Source of the DNA: Thalassiosira profunda | Taxonomy: Eukaryota > Bacillariophyta > Thalassiosirophyceae > Thalassiosirales > Thalassiosiraceae | Direction: 5' to 3' | Assembly (NCBI GenBank): GCA_036939355.1 | Contig: JALLAP010000495.1 | Span: forward strand, 1-12,425 | DNA: 12,425 nt | Part shown: in pieces, positions 6,801-12,425 of the stretch | How positions within the stretch are numbered: the stretch's first letter is position 1 | Layout: every line of letters starts with the position of its first letter | Notes under the pieces: model-generated | Databases searched by the model: none | The model's input: the letters and a program-made list of their open reading frames with translations, nothing else | What the model was told of the DNA's origin: nothing | Translations under genes and position numbers: made by a program

Positions 6801-8969
6801 ATGAGTCTCACATTCGACACCTTCCTCAAACATCCCGAGAAGATCGCCTCCTTCCGACAATCGCTTTTGAGCCTCAAGGAGGCCATGAAGCAACACCAAG
6901 AACAAAAGGCGGAGCGGGGCCATGCCGCGACGGCCCCCGCGTCCTCCCATTTTCACCATCGGCACTCCCATCTCCGCCGCAGCGCCTTCGCCGACTGGGT
7001 GACCCGTGAACGCGAGAGCCTCGTCTGGATCGGGGTGTGCATGCTCCTCGGCGCCCTCTTGGGGTTTGGGGTGGGGGCGGGATGGCTGACGCGGGGGGCG
7101 GGGACGTACCTGCACCTGGCGAAGGACCGGCGCGTCCTGGGCGCCATGTCGGCCAAGATTGGACACGCCCCCAAGCGGGCCGTCAAGCAATTCGTGGTCA
7201 GTGCATGGCGGGCCGACCTGGCGAAGAGGGTGCGGAAGTCGTTGGCCTACGAACTGTTCCGGGCGCCGCGGAGGTTCTTTGTGGACGTGACGTCGTTCTT
7301 GCTCACGGGGAAGACGTCGTCGGATCAACACTGGGTTGCTACTTCTCCCCTCTGGCCGCCCAATTGGATACTCTTCCGGGAGGTCGATTTGTCCCAGATC
7401 GAGGTGGGGAGTGGCGGTCTGTCGCCTGTGATGGTGTCGTGCCTGTCGTTCATATTGCCGTGGAGGCGAAACCTCATTCACGCCCTGGCAAGGAAGGATG
7501 GGGCGAGCAAGGTATCTCTGCGAGACCAAGACGGGAATCTCATCGAGCACTCGTCCCCGTTCGGGTCGTCGATGCTGTCTTCCGCGCCGTCGGCCCAACC
7601 CATCAATCCCTACTACCATCCCATGGCGTTCCACGTCCTCCGAGAATACGTCGTGAGATTCGAGGGATTTGTCCACCCGGATTTAGGATTCCTGGTGCCC
7701 GCCCCTTCGGGCGCGGAGAGAGGGCTGGGAATGGTGCGCGATTCCTACAACAAGTGCCAGGTCCATTGCGTTCCGGGGAACGCGGACCAGTGGCTAAAGG
7801 ATAAGAAAGATATGCAGACAAAATTGGAGGAGGCGAAGATGCAGGAGGAGTTGGACAAGGCGTTAATGGACGAGATGCTGAACGAGAATCCGGAAATGGC
7901 GTCACCGGACTCTGTTCCTTCGTCTTCTGGGGAAGGCAAGCCTTCGACGCCCAGACAAAAGAATGCTGGCACTGCCAACACTGATCCGTTACGCAACACC
8001 ACAACATACAAAGGCATACAAGCCGCGGTGCAGCTCCAATCATCCACTCCCCGACGGTATTGCCAGAGCGAGATCCTCCTGCGCATCCCGCTCGAGGCAC
8101 AAATCACTCGCAAAAGAGCCCTCGATACCCTCTTGGGACTGCTCCCGGCGGAAATGAATGGACGATCCACGCACCTCGAGGAATTGGACGACGCGTTCGT
8201 CCTCACACTGTTCCTCGCCCACGAACGGGGCCTGGGCAAAAACTCGCCCATCTGGCCCTACATCGCCACGCTGCCGCACCGCCCAACGTGCGGATTGCAC
8301 TGGGGATGGCGGCAATCCGTTGTGGACGTGGTAACTGCAATGTCCGTGGAGATGGGCACGGATGTGCAGGGATGGCCCAACGAAATCACCAAGGCGGCCG
8401 AAATGTCGGACCGGATCGTGACGACGTTGTCCACTGCGTTTGTCAATGCGGCTGCAACTAGCCAGAGCAAAGCCGATTTCACAGAAAACGTTCGATGGGC
8501 GCTCTGCCAGGTGTCGAGCCGCGCCATTGCCGGTCGAGAAAGCCACGGAGCACTGCGACTCGTGCCTGTGTTGGACATGATCAACCACGACGAGGCAGCG
8601 GGGAAGTTTATCGAAATAACAGGCACAGAAAGGATGGAGCACGGGGATATACTGGATGCCGCGGAGGATGAAGCCGGAACATTTGTGGTACGCAGCCGCA
8701 GGCACGGCGAGAAGAAGCCTCTCAGACGAGGCCAGGAGCTGATGGCGAATTACAACGTCCCTGCCTACAGTCCTCTGGATTGGTTCCTCAATATGGGATA
8801 CATACCACCAGAACGGGCGGGGAAGTGGACAATGTTGGAGGCGGGGCTGCCCCGGACGTATCGCGGAGGGTTTTCACGCAAACCGAGCCCAGGCACCGCA
8901 AAGGACGCCGGTGCCTTTGGCTCCGGAAAACCGGAGCTGCAAGTGATACGGCAACACACCCCGCGATGA
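6801..8969 (+). CDS. Membrane-anchored SET-domain protein (Rubisco LSMT/SETD3-like class)
   Basis: A single frame of 722 residues from the first in-frame ATG at 6801. A His-rich cytosolic-type segment (50-57) precedes one predicted transmembrane helix at 73-96 (LVWIGVCMLLGALLGFGVGAGW). Residues 100-290 are an unrecognised basic region. The SET signature is clear at the C-terminus: RLVPVLDMINHDE (586-598), the Asn-His motif contributing to the S-adenosylmethionine site, and GQELMANYNVPAYSPLDWF (644-662), with the conserved tyrosine and the start of the post-SET helix. The N-terminal SET strand probably lies at 287-312 (GFVHPDLGFL, RGLGMV) and resumes at EILLRIP (424-430), interrupted by a charged coiled insert (330-400). 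The Rubisco-LSMT substrate-binding domain that usually follows SET is essentially absent. Relatives methylate lysine or histidine of non-histone proteins; the substrate here is unknown. The gene is convergent with the phosphatase gene, 71 bp away. Confidence 0.86.
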   Translation: MSLTFDTFLKHPEKIASFRQSLLSLKEAMKQHQEQKAERGHAATAPASSHFHHRHSHLRRSAFADWVTRERESLVWIGVCMLLGALLGFGVGAGWLTRGAGTYLHLAKDRRVLGAMSAKIGHAPKRAVKQFVVSAWRADLAKRVRKSLAYELFRAPRRFFVDVTSFLLTGKTSSDQHWVATSPLWPPNWILFREVDLSQIEVGSGGLSPVMVSCLSFILPWRRNLIHALARKDGASKVSLRDQDGNLIEHSSPFGSSMLSSAPSAQPINPYYHPMAFHVLREYVVRFEGFVHPDLGFLVPAPSGAERGLGMVRDSYNKCQVHCVPGNADQWLKDKKDMQTKLEEAKMQEELDKALMDEMLNENPEMASPDSVPSSSGEGKPSTPRQKNAGTANTDPLRNTTTYKGIQAAVQLQSSTPRRYCQSEILLRIPLEAQITRKRALDTLLGLLPAEMNGRSTHLEELDDAFVLTLFLAHERGLGKNSPIWPYIATLPHRPTCGLHWGWRQSVVDVVTAMSVEMGTDVQGWPNEITKAAEMSDRIVTTLSTAFVNAAATSQSKADFTENVRWALCQVSSRAIAGRESHGALRLVPVLDMINHDEAAGKFIEITGTERMEHGDILDAAEDEAGTFVVRSRRHGEKKPLRRGQELMANYNVPAYSPLDWFLNMGYIPPERAGKWTMLEAGLPRTYRGGFSRKPSPGTAKDAGAFGSGKPELQVIRQHTPR

Positions 8970-9040
8970 TCTACAGATGGGCCAGAACTTCCTTTCTAGC
9001 AGGAAGATTGCACTGCTTATCCTTGACTTGCCATCTACAT

Positions 9041-10153
9041 CTACATCCCCTCCAATTGCCTGACCTCATTCCGTCGAATCAGATGGCACTCTGGAATCTC
9101 CAAATTCAGCCCATTATCGCTTCCCCTCAACTTTTCTACTATTTCGCCACCAAATATGCCTGACGTGGACGTTACTCGTCGTCTTCTGCCTTCAATGTTG
9201 ACATCAATAACGTTGATCGATCCATTCTGAATTTGCCACAGAGCAGACTCGGCAAGCGGGGAGTCGTTGACCATCGATAACAAAACACGGAGATATGTTG
9301 AGTGCGATACTGCAAGTATGGACGAAGGTGGCGACAGAGACGCCGCCAGTTTGCTCAGTTCATCCAGAGATACAGCCGCCCGTTCCAGAACTTCTCTTCC
9401 CGATTCTCCACCGCCCCCTGTTCGTTTATCAATGTTGCCAATTGACCAACTAGCGAAGGTTTCCCTTCTTGCTTTCTGGAAGACTTTGTCATCCTGCCCT
9501 TCGAACGCCCCGAAGTCAACTTCCCCGAGTGAACTCAATTCCCCGTATATTTTGATTGTTGGGTCTTTGCCGCCTGCCAATTGGGATGTGGCAGTGGATG
9601 TGAGCAACTGGGCAGTTTCCTTTGCCCTCCTCAATTTGGAGTGCACAGCCAGGGTAGGAACAGCCGCGCGATCTCTGCTCGACTTTAGCAATCGAGACAC
9701 AGCTAGCCCCGTCCGTTGCGCCTGCGCTTGCCCATTTCGATTGATCGGCGGATCCACTCGCGCCCCTTGCACCTTCTTCAGTCGATTGTTCTCCGTTTGC
9801 CCGTGCCGGCAGAAGTACATGCGCACGCATCCTTGGGTGACGGGTGGGAGGTCGAGCAGACAGTCAAAGTTGCCAGTTGCAAAAGTGGTGGCAGAAACGG
9901 TTCCCTCGATGGCCAACGCAGGAGTTGCGGCTGTGACTGCCAGCAGAGACGCCAGAAACAAACGTCGCGGGTAGTCTTCCACGTGCTCGGCCTCGTGGCG
10001 ATGGCGCTCGGCGGCGTGCAACCTTTGACCACATCTCGTGTTGCATGTGCCTCTGGATGGGCGGACAAACCCGTTAACGACGAAGATTTGTGCATATAAT
10101 ACGATGAGAAATAAGCGCATCCATGGTGCCACCGTTGCGGCGGATCCTGCCAT
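9041..10153 (-). CDS. Histidine phosphatase (phosphoglycerate-mutase-like) with plastid and thylakoid-lumen targeting signals
   Basis: The frame is open further upstream, but the first ATG is at 10153 (370 residues); its context GAAG-ATG-G is better than that of a second ATG at 10120. Residues 12-28 are a signal peptide (MRLFLIVLYAQIFVVNG) followed by FVRP, the Phe at +1 typical of secondary-plastid import. Residues 29-60 are a basic, transit-like stretch. A twin-arginine RRLFLASLLAVTAATPALA (63-81) with an Ala-Leu-Ala cleavage site suggests Tat transport into the thylakoid lumen. The catalytic domain has the RHG motif at 116-118 with nucleophile His117, an acid in GELSSLGEVDFG (204-214) and the second catalytic histidine His284 in AVSHSTYLRV. 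The Arg-His-Gly-Gln-Thr-Glu-Asn-Asn-Arg stretch is strongly family-like. The substrate is unknown; branch 1 includes mutases and phosphatases. It is divergent from the gene at 10582. Confidence 0.9.
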   Translation of the reverse strand: MAGSAATVAPWMRLFLIVLYAQIFVVNGFVRPSRGTCNTRCGQRLHAAERHRHEAEHVEDYPRRLFLASLLAVTAATPALAIEGTVSATTFATGNFDCLLDLPPVTQGCVRMYFCRHGQTENNRLKKVQGARVDPPINRNGQAQAQRTGLAVSRLLKSSRDRAAVPTLAVHSKLRRAKETAQLLTSTATSQLAGGKDPTIKIYGELSSLGEVDFGAFEGQDDKVFQKARRETFASWSIGNIDKRTGGGGESGREVLERAAVSLDELSKLAASLSPPSSILAVSHSTYLRVLLSMVNDSPLAESALWQIQNGSINVIDVNIEGRRRRVTSTSGIFGGEIVEKLRGSDNGLNLEIPECHLIRRNEVRQLEGM

Positions 10154-10581
10154 CTTCCAGATTTGTCGCAGCAGCAGGTATTGTACAATAGGAGGTTGTG
10201 CTGCTGCGCTGCAAGATACCCTAAAAAATGCGCTCGGGTATCCTTCCCAAGCTCGCTGCGTTGCTGTGCCGTCAGGGCAAGGGACGCGCCGCTGCGATAC
10301 ACGCGTAATGTGAAGGGCTCGACAGAGCAGGGTTTGAAGCTCCAAGGCACCTCGGCGGCCTGGCGGCCGTGTTGGACCTTCGACGGGGAGGCGAGCCTCT
10401 GAGAGAAGAGGCGGGCTCGGCGCGCGGAGGCCAGACAGACGGAGTTTCCCCTGCCGCTTTTTTTTTTGCGGGTGGGGACTGGGGACAAAAGCAACTCCGC
10501 TCCGACCCGCGACGACCCGTCCCTCTACCCGCCCTCCTGACGCGGCAGCCCTCTCCCTCTCCCCTCTAGGCTTCTCCCGTC
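10154..10581. promoter_or_regulatory. Divergent intergenic region with a T10 tract
   Basis: This 428 bp gap must carry the promoters of the phosphatase gene (minus) and the DSSDDVPL protein gene (plus). A run of ten T lies at 10458-10467, flanked by CCGC and GCGG, so it can be read as a small hairpin or as a poly(dA:dT) nucleosome-excluding tract. Immediately before the plus-strand ATG is a long pyrimidine tract ending in CCCCTCTAG (10561-10569), which looks like a 3' splice site and may mark a 5' UTR intron. No convincing donor was found upstream. Confidence 0.5.
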
Positions 10582-11424
10582 ATGAGCGACAGCGACTCCT
10601 CGGACGACGTTCCTCTGGCCGCGCTGGCGGGGAAGAAATCGGAGAGCGACGAGGAGTTGGAGTTCGATGAAGATGCGGAGAGCGAGGAGGAGGAGCTGGT
10701 CGCCGACGACCCTGTAGACTCGGACGATTTCATTGTGGAAGAGGAGGAGGACGACGAGGACGAGGATTACGCCAGCGACTCCAGCGACGATGTTCCGCTC
10801 TCGGCATTGAAATCCAAGAAGGCGCCGCCGCCCAAGAAAAAGCCCAAGAAGGCAAAGGCCAAGCCTGCCAAAAAGGCCACTTCGGCCAAGAAGAAGGCCG
10901 CGCCGAAGAAGAAGAAGGCATCCGCCAAGAAGAGCAAATCCAAAGCGTCCGCTGCCAAAAGCGCTACCAGCACCTACCTCTGCGCCTCCGGCCAGCTCTA
11001 CGCCAATTGCAACAAGGGCAAGCTCATCCAGTCACTCCTCTCGCGATGGTGGTACGCGTACCAGTGGCCCGATCCCCAGTCCCTCCCGGCCTCCACGCCC
11101 AGCGGGTACGACGCCCTCGACGGCTTCCCGGGGGTGTACATTTGCACGCGGGGGGCGCAGGTGGGGAAGTTCCTCGACAAGCGCGACCATGCCAAAGCGC
11201 CCTCGTTCAACAACTTTGCCCGGAAGGGAGCGGAGGAATTGCAGGGGATGCTGTTGAAGGCGATCGAAGGGCAGAGGAAGGATTTGGTCAAGCATGAGGG
11301 GGAGGGCACGGATACGGAGAAGGGGTTGACGGTGTTGGAGAACTGGACGAGGAAGCTGAACGCGGCAAAGGCCGACAAGGAGGCGGAGAAGGTTTTGAAG
11401 GCCAGCCGACTGACTTTGAAGTGA
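10582..11424 (+). CDS. Acidic/lysine-rich nuclear-type protein with duplicated DSSDDVPL motif and unrecognised C-terminal domain
   Basis: A single 280-residue frame from the ATG at 10582. It has three zones. Residues 1-76 are acidic, bounded by two near-identical motifs, DSSDDVPLAAL (5-15) and DSSDDVPLSAL (66-76). Residues 77-127 are Lys/Ala/Pro-rich, like a linker-histone tail. Residues about 131-280 form a folded-looking domain with conspicuous aromatic residues: SLLSRWWYAYQWPDP (151-165), GYDALDGFPGVYI (175-187), GKFLDKRDHAKAPSFNNFARK (195-215), and a C-terminal charged helix. I do not recognise this domain by name. Composition suggests a nuclear, DNA- or histone-binding protein, and the serines in the DSSDD motifs fit casein-kinase-2-type sites; both are inferences. 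The start is the first ATG after a stop-free pyrimidine-rich leader. Confidence 0.87.
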   Translation: MSDSDSSDDVPLAALAGKKSESDEELEFDEDAESEEEELVADDPVDSDDFIVEEEEDDEDEDYASDSSDDVPLSALKSKKAPPPKKKPKKAKAKPAKKATSAKKKAAPKKKKASAKKSKSKASAAKSATSTYLCASGQLYANCNKGKLIQSLLSRWWYAYQWPDPQSLPASTPSGYDALDGFPGVYICTRGAQVGKFLDKRDHAKAPSFNNFARKGAEELQGMLLKAIEGQRKDLVKHEGEGTDTEKGLTVLENWTRKLNAAKADKEAEKVLKASRLTLK

Positions 11425-11851
11425 TGCAGTGGTAGGATAGATGGATTTGCGTGAAGAGGATGCATTGGAGTCTCCTCTCGCAAGAGTCCGCGGACTTTCA
11501 CCGGCCGGCACTGGTTTATTGAAAATTCACAAAGCGCATACATACAACACACATCCGGGGATAACAGGGCGCCATGCAAAAGAATGGGGCGGTAACGATA
11601 GGATGTGATTTACATACAGACGAGTGGTCAATCTCACTAGCACAGGAAAGTCAAGGACAGGTTGCACGTTGACGGTCAAGGGGCCGAGATGGGGAAAAGC
11701 TCGCTCGCTCCGGTGAAAATCACATCACGAGATCGGTCACGGCCAGAGAGTCTCTTCTTCCTCCATTTTTTGCAACCGCGAGGTGCACCCACCCCGTCCC
11801 TCTCTAGAGAGCCGCCGCGCGGAGAGCTCCCGCATCTCGATAGGTTTGAGG
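11425..11851. other. Intergenic region between two plus-strand genes
   Basis: This 427 bp gap must hold the 3' UTR of the upstream gene and the promoter of the CRAL-TRIO gene. No gene is supported. A frame from 11662 overlaps the next gene out of phase and lacks any recognisable domain. No plus-strand AATAAA was found; a TTTATT (AATAAA on the minus strand) lies at 11515-11520. A perfect 10 bp palindrome TCTCTAGAGA sits at 11801-11810, about 40 bp before the downstream ATG. Confidence 0.5.
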
Positions 11852-12425
11852 ATGTCCAGTGGCGTCGTATTAGCGGCGGGAGTGTGTTGGCTGATCGCCC
11901 TGAACGACGGCCTCGTATCGGCGGCTCCTACTCGATGGGGCGTCGAGGTGACGTCAGCGCTGGCTTCGAGGAGAGGGTGGCGACTCAGCCCGCCCTTCGT
12001 CTCAAGGAGGACATTGACCCCGCATTGGACGGATGCGCTCTATCAGACTCGTGGTGGGAGCACGGATGAGGAGGGTGACGCCACCACTGTCGTCGATGCC
12101 GAGGCGACAGCCGCTGATGCTGCCGATGCAGATGACACGTCCACCAATGCCGAGGCCACGGTAGATGAAACTCAGCCCCGCAACCTCACCTTCCCGGCCA
12201 CCAAACCCCACGATGGGAGCGAGGAAGATCCCGACGGCATCCCCACCCGCTTCCTCGCGATGAAGAAGGGAGACCGCGCGGAGGCCAAGGAGGCGTGGGA
12301 GGGCCACCTCGCCTGGAGGGAGGAGTTCGATGTGGGCACCACGCTGAGACGTCCCCACCCCCAATACGACGTCTGCAAGGCATTGGTGCCGCACTACTTT
12401 GCCGGAAGGGATCCACACAACAACA
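11852..12425 (+). CDS. CRAL-TRIO (Sec14-like) domain protein with N-terminal signal sequence, 3' end cut by the window
   Basis: The frame opens after a TGA at 11714-11716, has its first ATG at 11852 and stays open for 191 codons to the window edge. Residues 3-24 are hydrophobic (GVVLAAGVCWLIALNDGLVSA), a signal peptide or anchor. Residues about 25-70 are basic and Ser/Thr-rich, ending in QTRGGST. Residues about 74-125 are an acidic, Ala/Thr/Asp-rich linker. From about residue 130 the sequence matches the CRAL-TRIO N-terminal region: IPTRFLAMKKGDRAEAKEAW, then HLAWREEFDV, LRRPHPQYDV and PHYFAGRDP, where the lipid-binding fold begins. Such proteins bind and move lipids such as phosphoinositides or tocopherol. 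The signal sequence is not typical of cytosolic Sec14 and suggests the secretory route or plastid membranes; the Phe-type plastid cleavage motif is not clear. Later exons lie outside the window. Confidence 0.8.
   Translation, partial: MSSGVVLAAGVCWLIALNDGLVSAAPTRWGVEVTSALASRRGWRLSPPFVSRRTLTPHWTDALYQTRGGSTDEEGDATTVVDAEATAADAADADDTSTNAEATVDETQPRNLTFPATKPHDGSEEDPDGIPTRFLAMKKGDRAEAKEAWEGHLAWREEFDVGTTLRRPHPQYDVCKALVPHYFAGRDPHNN

Noticed and set aside
6645..7676. Long minus-strand open frame (343 codons) antisense to the SET gene
   Set aside because: Its composition (Arg/Pro/Gly/His-rich) is that of a GC-rich shadow, it shows no domain, and the plus-strand frame has clear SET motifs downstream in the same ORF.
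10154..10345. N-terminal extension of the phosphatase to a TTG at 10345
   Set aside because: There is no ATG before 10153, and the extension would bury the signal peptide that begins just after 10153.
10998..11579. Minus-strand open frame of 193 codons antisense to the DSSDDVPL gene
   Set aside because: No recognisable motif, and the opposite strand has a coherent acidic/basic/folded protein with a good ATG. It is a shadow.
11662..12069. Plus-strand open frame of 135 codons
   Set aside because: It overlaps, out of phase, the signal-peptide/CRAL-TRIO frame that continues to the window edge with a recognisable domain; the 135-codon frame has none.

Overview
The window looks like nuclear DNA of a photosynthetic eukaryote, most likely an ochrophyte (stramenopile alga with a red-lineage secondary plastid). 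Three things point there. Several genes have short GT-AG spliceosomal introns of about 60-70 nt. The protein families are eukaryotic (TMEM144-like, ZC2HC zinc finger, GPR107-like GOST, plant-type SET methyltransferase, Sec14/CRAL-TRIO). The histidine-phosphatase gene has a leader that reads as a signal peptide ending in Asn-Gly/Phe-Val-Arg-Pro (the ASAFAP-type plastid signal) followed by a twin-arginine thylakoid signal. No bacterial operon, rRNA, tRNA, CRISPR array or transposase was recognised. The species cannot be named from the sequence alone.

Layout from left to right. (1) 1-562, minus: 5' part of an unrecognised protein running off the left edge. (2) 1089-2496, plus: three-exon TMEM144-like membrane transporter with a histidine-rich loop. 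(3) 2557-4341, minus: ZC2HC-type zinc-finger protein, three or four exons. (4) 4460-4620: AT-rich island containing a large imperfect palindrome. (5) 4745-6385, minus: GPR107/108-like seven-helix GOST protein. (6) 6801-8969, plus: membrane-anchored SET-domain protein. (7) 9041-10153, minus: histidine phosphatase (PGAM-like) predicted for the thylakoid lumen. (8) 10582-11424, plus: acidic/lysine-rich nuclear-type protein with a duplicated DSSDDVPL motif and an unrecognised C-terminal domain. (9) 11852 to the right edge, plus: 5' part of a CRAL-TRIO protein with an N-terminal signal sequence.

The genes are densely packed. Two convergent pairs are separated by only 60 and 71 bp, so their 3' UTRs probably overlap. 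Three divergent pairs share gaps of about 415-530 bp that must hold both promoters. There is no sign that the genes form one pathway; they read as an ordinary, compact stretch of algal chromosome. The features most worth a second look are the triple-signal lumenal phosphatase, the SET protein with its N-terminal membrane anchor and unfamiliar domain, the new C-terminal domain of the DSSDDVPL protein, the histidine-rich loop of the transporter, and the palindromic AT island.
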